Shown here one piece after another: positions 1-10,739 of a stretch of DNA of 64,000 bases. Numbering within the stretch: position 1 is the first letter of the stretch; the number at the start of each line of letters is the position of its first letter. This stretch comes from Trichobilharzia regenti (lineage: Eukaryota; Platyhelminthes; Trematoda; Strigeidida; Schistosomatidae), in the NCBI GenBank assembly GCA_944472135.2, contig OX235265.1, positions 93,342,984 through 93,406,983 of the forward strand. Direction: 5' to 3'. The notes under the pieces are model-generated. The model made no database searches. It was not told the DNA's origin and saw nothing but the letters and a program-made list of their open reading frames with translations. Position numbers and translations under genes: made by a program.

Positions 1-945
1 CTTTCCTAGACATATTGCTTAGTCGACGGCTTGATGGGTCAATAAAACGATCTATTTACAGAAAACTTACCTGCACAGAACAGTATTTAAATTATCACAG
101 TTTCTGTCCTGTTCGGTACAAAAGAGCTCTAGTTAGATGCCTCTTCAGTAGAATCCAACGAATATGCACTGAAGACACACTTGATGAGGAAAAAAGAACG
201 TTGACACAAACCATGATTGATAAGTTCATCATCAAGGGATATAAAGTAGTCAGAACACTAAAATCCACTCTCGAACTCACCCCTAAGAAAGACGTGCACA
301 TCAGGCTAACCTATGTGAGACATTACAATAGCTTGACAACTAGACCGAGATTGAACACTGCTGTCAATAAGGCTTTTTATGCAACTAAGACCAGAATAAT
401 TGAGAATATGAAGCCAAAATATCCATCTAAGCCCTCTGAACATGCGAAAAATGATGTCACACCCCGCTGTATTTACCTATTTGAATATACATGCGAACAC
501 ACATTTATATAGGGAGGACTCATCGGTTTCTGCAAGTAAGGACTGGCTTCAGAGCATATTCCTAAATGGCTACTCCAGAAGCAAACAGAATCCTAAGAAC
601 CCATTAATGGTGAGAATAGGAGACCTAGCTCTTCTATTGAGAAACATATTATAGAGACAGGACATAAAATCGACGTTAACACATCTTTTAAACCTATGTA
701 TAAAACATGTCTGGGGGATGGCGTATCCTAATGTTTTTGGAAGCCCTAGCTGGCAATTGTTAAATTTAAACCACCTCAATGCGTTCAAAAATAATTCGTC
801 ATGACATTAAATCTTCTTTGGTAAATTTTATTTTGATACCATAGCACATGTACTGTTACCTCTGTTATTTGGTTTAGTGGTTTTCATTGTTATTTCGACC
901 TTCAATGTGTCCTTTTAACTTGAACTAAATATATTTTCTCACCTC
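1..945 (+). mobile_element. Penelope-like element (PLE), 3' half, decayed
   Basis: Decayed 3' portion of a Penelope-like retroelement. The frame at 15-512 reads as the region joining reverse transcriptase to endonuclease: a conserved DGSIKRSIYRK stretch, then ALVRCLFSR and ICTEDTLDEE. The sequence then reaches a GIY-YIG endonuclease start (CEHT followed by a stop where the family has a Tyr, then IGxT at about 505-525). After frame changes it continues to the C-terminal block GHKIDVNTSF near 660-700. The 3' UTR at about 820-945 is repeated in reverse at 1440-1600, which fixes this end of the element. The 5' part lies outside the window. At least one stop and two frame changes make it a pseudogene. 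Family assignment is confident; the subfamily is not known. Confidence 0.8.
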
Positions 946-1314
946 GTAACTCTTTATTAATTTCATATACACGCCTATGACAAACCGTGTGTGCTGGATC
1001 AGATTGTTCGAAATGTGTGTTGCGCAAATACAACATAACAGGATTCAAACAAATTACGTCTTCGTATTGCTTTATTTAACGTTTTCATCTTATCCTGTCC
1101 TCCTACATTCAAATGAAACCATTGTAATAGGCAGGCTATTTTTCTAAATTATCTAATTCAATAGGGTCAATTATTCTAGATAATATAGCTAAAATCCCAT
1201 TAAAAAATGATACAGTTAAGTGGAGAGATAGAGATTAATCCCCCCAGTCGAAGCAATACCAACCAAATGTCACTAGAATTACGCTTATTCATATTAATAA
1301 AGGTTTTTGTATTT
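946..1314. other. AT-rich spacer, nothing recognised
   Basis: No convincing coding frame or repeat match to the rest of the window was seen. It lies between two oppositely oriented PLE 3' ends and may be old PLE-derived sequence. Confidence 0.5.
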
Positions 1315-3360
1315 CCCAATGAATAAAAAACAAAACGATATTGTTTTTACTGACGTTTCGCTATTTTTATGCTACTGCTAATAGCTTTATCAAAGTATTA
1401 TTAAACCAGAATTTACTAAATCCACTCAGGATATATATATAACAAAGCGTTAAGGGGGTGAGAAAATAGACTCAGGTCAAGTTAAAGCGATACATTGAAA
1501 GTCAAAATAACAATAAAGATCACTAAACCAAGTATCAAAGGTGATAGTACATCTGTTATGATATCAAAACAAAGTTTACTAACTTGATCACCATTCGTCA
1601 GTCTGGGGTCATTTTTCGTTGTCAAGTTGGTCAATTGGTAGAGATAATAAAACCAAGTGTAGATTGTTGGATTTGATCAGTGTGTAAAATTATAAAAGCA
1701 GTGTGTGCTTACATTGTGAACTTGCATATCACATTCGTGTTGATGATATTGTCACTTCCTGGGGGAGAGGAGCGAGGTGTTGTAACCCGGTCAGATTCTG
1801 TTTTAGTCCATCATTCCTATTCAGACAATTTGGATTCCACTTGATAGGAAGTGCTTCTGATATTAGACGTTCTTTGTGATTTCTGAAATGCTTTTCTGGA
1901 TTATTTCAATATTGTCAAAATCAATTTTGTGGCGTGATTCTCTAGCGTGTAGACCTATGGCCACCTGAGAATTTTTCAAGCTTTTCTAGTTCCACTGGAT
2001 TTCTCGGTGGTCAAACAAATGCGGCTCTACGGTGATCATTTCTCCGGATTTCGACTTCTCAAGATGTTTGTCCGATGTATATTGCATTACATTCCAAGCA
2101 TTTTATTTTATAGACACAATTAGATAGGGAATCTTTAGGGATTTGGTCTTTTATATGGACAAGGTTGTTTCGTAGTGTGTCTGATGTTTTGAAGAAAAAT
2201 GTGATGTCGATCTGATTGAGTACTCTTCTGATATCGTCTGACGTCTCTTCTCTATATGGAATGGCGACTGTTGAGATCCATGTTTTTGGAATACGTTTTC
2301 GGCCATACTTAATGTCTGTGTTGATTTTGTTGATGAAGTTCCTCGGGTAGTTGTTTTGCTTGAGAATTTCAGCAATGTTTGATGTTTCTTCTTCTTTTTC
2401 TTTCTCATCCGTTAATATTAAAGAGTGTGGTCGTCTAAGAAGACTTGAAACAACTGAAATCTTTGCGCTGATAGGGTGTGATGATCCGAAGTCTAAATAT
2501 TTATTGAAGAGGGTTTTCTTCCTGAATGTCGATACACTAAAATGTCCGTTTTCCCTTCTCTTAGCTAGGCAGTCTAGAAGTGGTAGTTCACTGACGTCTG
2601 ATTCTGCCTGATTCCGAAGTGAACTGGATTCTAGGAGATAGACTGTTTATTTTCTCCAGGAATTAACTGTGTAAGTCTCATTTTAGTACTACAGAAGTAT
2701 CATCCACGTATCCTAATTACATTTTAGGTCTGAGAATGCTTGAAAAGATGTTAGCTTCGAAACTACTCATGAAAAGGTCAGCGAGTATTGGGGAGACTGG
2801 TGAACTCATAGCAACACCATTTGTCTTTCTACATAAATTCTCTTTATATGTAAAATATTTACTTTCTAGGGAGAGTTTTAAGCTCTTAATTATTTCACTG
2901 GTGTCCAGTGGACACCTTTGTGAAAGCGTTGTATCTGATTCTAGTAAACTGGAAATGATGTCAAGACTTTTTGTAATAGGGACACTAGTATATAATGAGT
3001 TAATATCATAGCTTACTATAATGTCTCCCTAATCAATTTCTCGGTGTTCTATTTGGGGTTTGAAATTATATGAATTTCTTACAAAAAAATATCGTATTTT
3101 GAGTGTCCTTTTGTAGTAGTTGTGGTATCGAGAGTAAGTATTTAGAAAGGTTGTATGTTGGTGAGTTGGTGAAATCGATTACTGGTCTTAATGGAACTGT
3201 GGGTTTACATATTTTTGGTTGACCGTAGAATCTTGAAGGTATATAAGATTTTGGTTTTAGTTTAAATCAGAGTGGATTTCCATTTTCGGGTTTCATTTCT
3301 TGAAGGAGTCTGTTTGTATTTAGTTTCATTTTGTTGAATTATTCATAGCCTATACCTGTT
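1315..3360 (-). mobile_element. Penelope-like element, minus strand, with terminal hammerhead-like motif
   Basis: A decayed PLE read on the minus strand from about 3360 to 1315. The 2408-2151 frame encodes the pre-GIY-YIG segment (GRKRIPKTWISTV-like), matching the plus-strand copy at 49690-49760. Sequence from 3010 to 2740 is antisense to the RT block that reads AMGSPVSPIVADLYM in that copy. The 3' UTR (1600-1440) matches 820-945, and the terminal segment 1420-1315 matches 50420-50550, where it forms a hammerhead-like fold. Many stops; a non-functional copy. The two loci (here and 48990-50550) are the same subfamily. Confidence 0.75.
1346..1400 (-). ncRNA. Degenerate hammerhead ribozyme motif in PLE terminus
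   Basis: On the minus strand a 4-bp stem I (UACU/AGUA) brackets UUGAUAA in place of the hammerhead box CUGANGA. A 6-bp stem II follows (GCUAUU with AAUAGC), then GAAA and the self-complementary ACGU that serves as minimal stem III, ending in GUC at the expected cleavage position. Box residues C3 and G8 are changed, so activity is doubtful. PLE terminal repeats are known to carry minimal hammerheads of this shape. Confidence 0.5.
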
Positions 3361-3978
3361 GCATGGAAGGTAACAATTAAAAGAAGGCAGCTGGAATGAA
3401 AATATGTGATCATGACTACTGAGCAATAAACTGGCGTCGAAATCTTATCCACATAATTAATACACTGTATTACGGGGTGCTATATGAAAAAATAAGAACA
3501 ACCTACCCAAGATGCAATTACATTCTAACATAGTGTTGAAATTCTACTACGTTTACACCTAGGGGGAATGTATTTAACAGCTTTCTTTAAGCGAAATAAA
3601 AATAACCTATTATTTACAAACATCGTGAATAACTCAGTTCACAAAAAAAATGCCTCGAGATACATAATGTACATATGTATAGCAGTAAATACTTTCGAAC
3701 AAATACAAATATATAAGTAGATTACCCCTCCATAAAGTGAAACAAACACTTATTTCTGCAACTAACTATACGTGATTTGTAAATAAATACTTCAGGTTTA
3801 TCTGATAAAAATAAAAAGCATTAATGCTTTGCAGTAACAAGCATTAGGAGACATCAGTTGATCGGCATTGAATGGAAATCTAATTTTCTGACACCTACAG
3901 ACACTATCAGTGTTTATCAAATAGATAGATAAACAACGATGTGAGGACAAATACGCTCCGATGACACTGATTGGTAGC

Positions 3979-3984
<6 letters not shown>
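3361..3984. other. AT-rich unique sequence
   Basis: No gene, repeat copy or structured element recognised between the PLE and the TA microsatellite. Confidence 0.5.

Positions 3985-4035
<51 letters not shown>
3985..4035. repeat. (AT)n microsatellite
   Basis: About 25 uninterrupted AT/TA dinucleotides, directly before a hammerhead-bearing repeat. Confidence 0.95.
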
Positions 4036-4036
<1 letters not shown>

Positions 4037-4051
4037 GGATGTGTAAGGCTG

Positions 4052-4100
4052 AAGAGTCCCAAACTAGAACGAAACAACTATCCAGTACTCTGTGGTGGTT
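4052..4100 (+). ncRNA. Hammerhead-like core in tRNA-headed repeat
   Basis: CUGAAGA is followed by GUCC, a 7-nt loop, then GAAC and GAAA, ending in AUC and CAGUAC. The two core boxes are intact; stem II has one mismatch and the 5' strand of stem I is lost, so it is a relic. Confidence 0.5.
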
Positions 4101-4869
4101 CTCGATGATTCTCTAATGGATATCAATCCATGATCAATCTTCAAAAACGAATCAAATCTCTACAAATTAAGTCTTGAAGGATACATTATGCGGAGGTGTC
4201 TCAGTTGCTGGGAATATCCCAAGTAAATTTTCGCATTAGTGTAATGAATTATAGCTTAAGATTATATTATGTGCAAAATTTTTGATCATTGCTCCATGGA
4301 AATTCTTTCACTTTGATCAACATAAATTCAATCCACATTTTGTAAGTAGAACATTGTTCGATAACCAGCTGAATGATATTTCTATGCTGGATAATTGTTT
4401 CAGTATACACACACCGCCAGTGTTCGAACCCAGGACCTCCTGGTTACAAGGCTAGTGAGTTCGTAGACCATTAAGCCACTCAGACCCACCTAATCCACTG
4501 GTCAACCCATGAATTCCAACTTCTGCCAATTCACGCACGATGTAACGCGACTGCTACAAGCCACTGTCATCGCCGGCGAGTAGTTGTCTTCACTTCCGGT
4601 CACTGGGTGAACTCCACTAGTCACGACTCCTCACTAGAACCACAGGTAACTACCTACCTGAATAGGGCGAGTGGCTAATGAGCATCTCATTGATATTCAA
4701 GTGTTGGTTTTTAGGGATTTGGTTGATTGGTTACAGGATTTCACCATGAGCGAACATTGTTTAGAGAACCATTGGAAAACCAGCACTAGAGTACTGGACA
4801 GCTGATTTGTCCTAATCTGGGGCTCTTCATCGGTGCGCACCCACCGGGGTTTGAACCCAGGACCTTCTT

Positions 4870-5033
4870 TATAAATTATTTAAATTAATCCCAGCGTGTT
4901 AAGAAAATCAAAACAAGATTTTTCTGAACGTTTCGCCGTGTAAGCCACAGCTTCTTCAGCAGATTTATTCGGATTATAATTAATCATCAAAATATATAGT
5001 CAAAATTTACACCTACGGTCTGGAAACTTATAA
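4870..5033 (-). mobile_element. 164-bp hammerhead-bearing insertion with 13-bp target duplication
   Basis: This segment interrupts a tRNA-headed repeat. It is flanked by perfect direct repeats CCAGGACCTTCTT at 4857-4869 and 5034-5046; removing one copy plus the insert restores the continuous B-box region of the host repeat. Minus strand: stem I UCUG/CAGA, core CUGAAGA, stem II GCUGU/ACGGC, GAAA, minimal self-complementary stem III ACGU, and GUU at the cleavage position. It has no coding capacity. The ribozyme form matches the minimal, dimer-type hammerheads of PLE terminal repeats. Confidence 0.8.
4923..4963 (-). ncRNA. Minimal type I hammerhead ribozyme
   Basis: All invariant core positions are present: CUGAAGA (rc of 4953-4959), GAAA (rc of 4931-4934) and an NUH cleavage triplet. 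Stem II is 5 bp with one extra A on its 5' side, as in the related copies near 1346 and 50459. Stem III is only the self-complementary ACGU, a form that in known minimal hammerheads works as a dimer. Activity is inferred. Confidence 0.65.
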
Positions 5034-5225
5034 CCAGGACCTTCTTGTTACAAGGCTAGTGATCTCGTAGACCATTAAGCCACTGGGACCCTATCCAATG
5101 GCCCATGAATTCTAACTTCTGCCAATTCACGACATAGCGTGACCAATGATTCTCTAACCAATGTCAGCTCATGATGAAATCCTTAAACCAATCAAATCCC
5201 TACAAACCAACATTTGGACATTTCT

Positions 5226-5829
5226 ATGCACTGATTAGCCTATAAAATAGTCCATTGACGTTTGAAAAGATAAATGCTGAATTCTAGTCGCTCTAGAAAC
5301 ACCATTACACTCGGGTACAGGTACATGCAGATGACAAGTTCCAGATAGGATGAAACGCTCCTTCTCAATAAACATAAACGCCCACACTTATTTTCAAATA
5401 CTGATGTTCCACTTTATTAAATGTAGTAGTGTGTCCACATTAACTTTCATGATTTTTCACATCTGTTCAAATATTATTCAACAGTCTTGTCAGTAAAGTT
5501 TATTCCTGCAGATAGTTTAGACGTAGATGTTCGTTGCTAAGAATTCTATACTTGAGTTCACTGCTAACTTATCCCCAATAAGAAATTGCCTAGGGTTCAT
5601 CCCAGTCTACCGTACAGAAAAAATGTTCAGTGTAATAAATGACTTAGTAATATCAGTGACCAAATGCCATCACATCAAAACCCGACTGATATTCCTGGTT
5701 GTGGAATAACGTAAAATCGGAGGAAAAACTGTCACAATCCGCTAGATGAACTACATTTAATACGGACTTACTCTTAGTTGAAAAAACGTCTCTTCATACT
5801 TTCGAAATTTTCAGGTATTCCTTTTTGTG
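5226..5829. other. Unassigned spacer
   Basis: No gene or repeat recognised. A 60-codon frame at 5527-5709 has no family features. Confidence 0.4.
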
Positions 5830-6220
5830 GAGATTTTGTTTGATTGCATGGAGGATTTCATCATAAGCTGACACCAGTTAGAGAACCACTGGAAAATCTG
5901 GGAAGCCGTGATCAGTAGGGTACAGCAGGTTGAAGATGAGGCAGTAACTCATCGAAGAAGACATTGAGAAGTGGTCGCACTATGTCATGAATCGGCAGAA
6001 GCTAGAATTCATGGGCTGGACATTGAGTAAGGTCCCTGCGGCTGAATGGTATATGAGCTCGCTATCCTTGTGACCGGGAGGTCCTGGGTTCGAACCCCGG
6101 TTGGTGCGTACTGCTAAAGAGTCCCAAACTAGGACGAGATAGCTGTCCCAGGTTTTCCAGTGGTTCTCTAACTGATGTCAGCTCTTGATGAAATCCACCA
6201 TGCAATTTTCAAAATTAGCC
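5830..6220 (+). repeat. tRNA-headed hammerhead repeat, one near-complete unit
   Basis: Contains the GGTTCGAACCCC B-box-like block at 6068-6090, followed by a decayed hammerhead (CUAAAGA, GUCC/GGAC stem II, GAGA instead of GAAA) at about 6112-6150 and the conserved tail. The 5' segment 5830-5960 is a piece of the same tail in reverse orientation. Confidence 0.7.
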
Positions 6221-6689
6221 AGAATTACATTTGAGTGATTAATTCTCTCTGAAAACAGTTTATTTTCAGTAATTCAAAACTCCCCATTCCTAGAGCATGC
6301 TGAAGGTTGAATAAAATACGATAAATCACTTTAAAAGCTCTGTTAGTGTCACTGTAATATCGAGTATTGAAGAAGTTAGCCAGTGTTGATATGCGTATAG
6401 CTTTAGTCTGACGTTTGTCGAACCAGGGTGAGAAATGTTCGGAAATTTGACTATGTATAGCCTTACCTGATCAAAAGCTCCATGGGAGAAGTTAGACCAG
6501 CAAATACACATGGAAAAAAGTAAAAAAAAAAGGCAATTTGTCTTTTTATTTCCTGAGTAGGGCATTGATTGGATAGTGAACAGACACCATAACTTAACTT
6601 CATTGAAAATCCCTTTGAATGCTTTTCTCAGACAGTGTGATAAGATCTCTCCCTATTAACATCGCCTGTTAGTCGGAATTCTAGGAAGG
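6221..6689. other. Unassigned spacer
   Basis: No supported feature. Confidence 0.4.
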
Positions 6690-7525
6690 TTGATTTTTGA
6701 CGCTTTTGACGAATATTACCGAGTTTCTCGTTCAGTATTCTATTTGAACAAAGTTATGTTGGGCGTACTACTAGACAGCTTAGTCAACGTGTTATTGAAC
6801 ATCTTCCATCGTGGTCTGGCTAAGGACAGACAAAAACAATCCGTAACTCAATTTGGTCACATTTAATTGATAGTGGTCATGTAGTCGAGAATACGAAAGC
6901 CTCCAAAGTAATTCATCGTATCCCACCGAATCTTTCTAATAGACTTCGTATTCGTCTACTGTGCATAGATGAGGCAGGCGATAGGCATTCGAACTATTAA
7001 ACCTAAACTATGCTTATTCAAAAGAAGTTCGTACAGCCATTATCCCTCCCGTGGCCTAATACGACATAACCAACTAAAGACTTCTACACCACCCCTTGTT
7101 TATGTTTTCAACCCTCCTCTTTTATCATCCCTTAATCTTATCTTCGTTATAAACGTGCTTCATTTCGTTCCCTTACAATCTAACATTACTTAATCGGTTC
7201 ATTTGTTTTTACTAGCCTTTATCGACTAATTCCACCTGAACAATTGTTTGTTTAATCGTGCTGTTTTCCATTATTCGTGTTATCACAGATTGCCTCATTT
7301 TTTCATCCTTATTATTGATAAAACAATTATTATTATTACTACAACTATTATGACTAATTGCACAATTAATATTCACCACCTTATTATCCTATAAGCAAAA
7401 CACCATGATTGGTTTATATTTGAATTTTTATTTGTAAACTTATGTAGGTGTATTAGAGTTAAGCCTGATGATATCTAACTGAAAGCACAATATTGTTCGC
7501 TTAAATGTGTTGTTCTAAATAACTC
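6690..7525 (+). mobile_element. PLE 3' end with GIY-YIG endonuclease remnant
   Basis: In broken frames it reads YVGRTTRQLSQRVIEHLPSW (GIY-YIG helix region), then SHLIDSGH, RIPPNL and the C-terminal block IQKKFVQPLSLPWP near 7015-7055. The 3' UTR from 7100 to 7320 is closely shared with 47130-47365, and the last part (7440-7525) with 48780-48905. This is a distinct PLE subfamily from the copy at 1-945. One stop in the GIY-YIG block and several frameshifts; dead. Confidence 0.75.
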
Positions 7526-8060
7526 TAACTCGGTGAACCAGACACCTAATCAAGTTACTTTTGTATTGCAGAGGCATGAAACTCAGAAAGTGAGTATATT
7601 ACCCAGATAATGTAGGTTTCTGATCCAATCGTCTATGTACTGCTCCGTCAGCTTGTTCAGTCATTAGGTCATCCAAAAACAAGATAGAGTAATTTCGTTG
7701 TTGTTGTTGTTGTTCTTCTTCTTTGGTAAAGGTTACGTCTGGATGCGCTTTGTTAAATACCTACAATATGCTCTTTGCCTAACGTGCTCCTCTCAAAACT
7801 ATTAATGTATTATCAATATAACGACAACAAAATCAAGATCATATATTATATATTTAAGGTGGTTGTCCTCAAGTTTCTCCATGATAACGGTCCTCTAGGA
7901 TTGGACCAAGTAGTGATCCTACGGTAACACACTCCATACATCTCCTTACCAAACCAAAAATTCAAGTTCATCGCATACCTTAAGTGAAGTTCCTTTAAAG
8001 AAGACACATGATTGCCAATCTGCGAAACTCCCTTTTAATTTGGAAACTACCACTACTATG
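7526..8060 (-). mobile_element. PLE reverse-transcriptase fragment abutting a LINE
   Basis: Read on the minus strand this is the PLE RT palm-to-linker region; the better preserved inverted copy is at 57570-58130. It ends abruptly at about 8060 where RTE-type LINE sequence begins. The same PLE/LINE joint occurs in inverted orientation at about 57570, so the joint was duplicated rather than formed twice. Confidence 0.7.
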
Positions 8061-9272
8061 GCGTACAGTGCCCTAAATATTCATCGACCTTACTCAACAG
8101 CTGTACGACAACGGAACATGTCAAGTGATCCACAACGGAAACTCAGCGAGGCGTTTGGAGTAAACACATGAGTCAGACAAGGGTGCCTGCTTATTATCAC
8201 CAATGAAAGATATTCCTAATTGTGGTGGACTGACTGGGTTATGCGTCAGACAGTGAGTGGGAAACGAGAAAACAGGGAGGGATAGGCTGGACCGACCGAC
8301 GTGAAGAACCTAAAAGACCTGGATTTTGCGCGTGGATGATTTATTTTTGATGTCAAACAAAATCGAAGACTAACAAGCGAAAACAGACAAACTGGTTGAA
8401 GAAGTAGTCGGCGGAGACAAAACTGCAAGTGAACATAGACAAGACGGACGTTATGAAAACAACCAACAACAATAACAACAACAGCAACAGCAAGCGCCAA
8501 TCACCATCAACAACGGGAGGGATTTGAAAGAGGTTAGTTACTTCATTCACTCACTTATCTAGCATTGAGCATAGTCTCAACTACAGGAAGTTGGAACGGA
8601 CGAGCATTTCAAATCTATCGAGAATCGGGAAGGCATCGAGAAACACATTCATCAACTTGAAACCAATCTGGATATCTTCGTCACTCAGCGAGCATCAACA
8701 ACAAAATTCGGTCGGATTTTCAATACAAACAACGTCAAGTCAGTCAGCTCTTCTATACGGATCAGAAACTTGGCGGGCGGGTCACAAAGAATATTTCCAA
8801 CAGCCTGTTGCGATGCAGACCTTCATCAACCAACAACTTTCTTCGCTGGATCTATACTGAAGATCATATGGCCGGGTCGGGCCGGAAACAATCACCAACA
8901 AGAAACTATGGCTGGGAACAAACAAACAAAACAAGAACAAACCAATCGCCAGTCAACAAATATGCAGGAGAAAGTGGAGATGGATGGATTGGACACTCGC
9001 TTGCTGAGGAGGCCGCCAGTGGGTGACATGGCGCGCGCGTCAGGTGATTTCGCGAGTGGAACCAAGCCAAAAGGGAGGCACGCGGCGCCTTGGTCGTCAA
9101 TGCAAGGGTGGGTGACATGGAGGAGATGGTGTGAAGAGGAGTTGAAAGAGTATGGACTAACATGGATGCAGGTGAAAAGTACAGCAAAAAGAAGACAGAA
9201 GCAAGTGGAGACGTGCTGTTGAATCCCTATTTTCCACTAGGAATCCAAGGAAACAATAATAATATTATACCA
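8061..9272 (+). mobile_element. RTE-type LINE, 5'-truncated, decayed (subfamily 1)
   Basis: RT-derived text is recognisable through frame changes: a GxRQGC-like block near 8170, a LEDLDFA-like block at about 8310, an LLYGSETWR block at about 8750-8780 and a C-terminal LKIIWPGR block near 8850-8880. It ends in an AT-rich trinucleotide run at about 9253-9272, the 3' simple-repeat end expected of RTE elements. Sister copies are at 41760-42705 (plus) and 57560-56385 (minus). Open frames at 8591-9222 are fragments, not genes. Confidence 0.8.
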
Positions 9273-9359
9273 CTCCCTTTATCCGTTCATTACATTTAAA
9301 TGCAAACTAAATGTCTTTGTTTGAGTTTCACTAATTCTAATAATTAATCAAGTGTTCGT

Positions 9360-9725
9360 TTGCAAGGATTTGATTAATTTCAGGGTATTGGAGTATTGCA
9401 CAGCTGTTTCGTCATCAGTGCACACTTACCCACCACCGGGGTTCCAGCCCATGAGCTTCCCGTGAGTGCGACCTCTGACCAATGTCATCGCTGGTGAGTA
9501 TTTGCCCTCACACTTGACTTACTGTATCCTATTGGTCATGACTTCTCACTAGAATCCAGGTAAACACCTACCTGAATGTGATCAGTCGCCAGGTTCTAGG
9601 TCCGAACTTCAGTGGACGCGTACCGCCGAAGAGTCCCAAACTAAGAATAGTTCTCCAGTACTCTCAGGTTTTTCAATGGTCTTCTTAACGATGTCAATTC
9701 ATGATGTAATCTTGACAACTAATAA
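9360..9725 (+). repeat. tRNA-headed hammerhead repeat fragments
   Basis: A short minus-strand piece (9370-9470, with a degraded B-box) is followed by plus-strand repeat with a hammerhead relic at 9625-9665: CCGAAGA plus GUCC remain, the GGAC and GAAA parts are gone. Confidence 0.6.
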
Positions 9726-10329
9726 TTTTAATGGCTTGTATGAATCAATTGCTTCTCTATTACATAAACTTCTTCATATCGCAAATTTCTCAAGTATTCT
9801 ATCTATTAGTAGATATAAAAACCAATAATCATAGTGAAAACAAAAAATTTTGAAGTTAAATGTAAGAGTGATTTTTCTAAACATTTTTGCCTAAAACTTC
9901 GTTTGGTTTCCCCTTGAGCAAATGAATTTCATGAACTTTAGGTTAGTTACTATGACAACAAACAGATGACCAAATTTATTAATTTTCTTTTTTTTCCAAG
10001 TGTTATGTATGTTTGATACAATCAAACAAGGAGAAGAATATGAATAAAAATACGCCTTAATTTGTATATACAAAGATTTAAACATAATAAGGTTAAACAA
10101 CTTATTATTATTATTATTGAAATTAGAATGTTAACTAACTTCACCTGATGTGTATTTTAATGTTGTGTGTTGTATTCATTCATGGAGTACAATTAATGGA
10201 ATGGAGAAAAGAACAGAACAATATAGTCAATTAATTAAGCATATACCTCTGGTAAACATTAATAGGCAAGAAAATCTGACGAAGTTTGTTTTTATCTTTC
10301 ATTTCACATATAGTACTCTTTTGCTACTT
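9726..10329. other. AT-rich spacer
   Basis: Nothing recognised apart from a short (ATT)n tract near 10103. Confidence 0.4.
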
Positions 10330-10680
10330 ATTTACTACTTGGATACTGGATTCGAGCCTGAGTAGGAACACTATCACTCACTCACTGGGGAGTGCAGTAC
10401 ACCCAGGCTATGGGTCCCAGAGAGGACGAAATGCGCATCCCGAATTCCCTTCTCCTGGTCACCATCCACCAATCTACTTTAAGTCAAATAAACAAACATC
10501 GTCTAATCACCTGTACAAAGAGTCAGCTGGTCAACCAGAAGCCGAATATTTCGGTTCAATCAATTAATCGGGAGGTCCAAATTGAATTGAATTACTTATG
10601 TCAAGTTGATATCAACTTAATGAGGATGCGGTGTACTGGTATATACACTCCACTTCCAGCAGATGACTTATGATTTCAGA
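10330..10680 (+). repeat. Sm-alpha-like satellite unit
   Basis: A B-box-like GGATTCGAGCC at about 10347-10357 precedes, by some 60 nt, a hammerhead relic: GUCCCAGAGAGGAC stem-loop, GAAAU, GCGCAUC and CCGAAUUCC at 10408-10445. Spacing and the sequence after GAAA are very close to the published schistosome Sm-alpha ribozyme, but the CUGAUGA box is damaged. Confidence 0.65.
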
Positions 10681-10739
10681 TCTCTACTTTCACTTCTTCA
10701 ACCTGAACAATTGGTTAACGTAAAAAGATCCCTACACAA

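Larger units (their letters stand above)
4036..5225 (-). repeat. Head-to-tail tRNA-headed hammerhead repeat (retrozyme-like), with nested insertion
   Basis: Mostly minus-strand copies of the roughly 435-bp tRNA-headed hammerhead repeat that recurs throughout the window. Minus-strand landmarks occur twice: a pol III B-box-like GGTTCGAA/GGTTTGAA block, then a hammerhead-like block (near 4395 and 4840), then the tail. At about 4690-4735 the tail of one monomer joins the start of the next without spacer, a head-to-tail junction. A short plus-strand piece at 4052-4100 keeps CUGAAGA and GAAA boxes. A 164-bp element (4870-5033) interrupts the second monomer. Confidence 0.75.

Noticed and set aside
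6068..6095. tRNA genes at the many GGTTCGAA sites
   Set aside because: The B-box-like blocks recur dozens of times in repeats; acceptor and D arms do not pair and a hammerhead follows directly, so these are tRNA-derived repeats.
8246..8500. Leu/Val-rich minus-strand frames over the LINE at 8.2-9.2 kb
   Set aside because: They are antisense to LINE coding sequence and to an AAC repeat.
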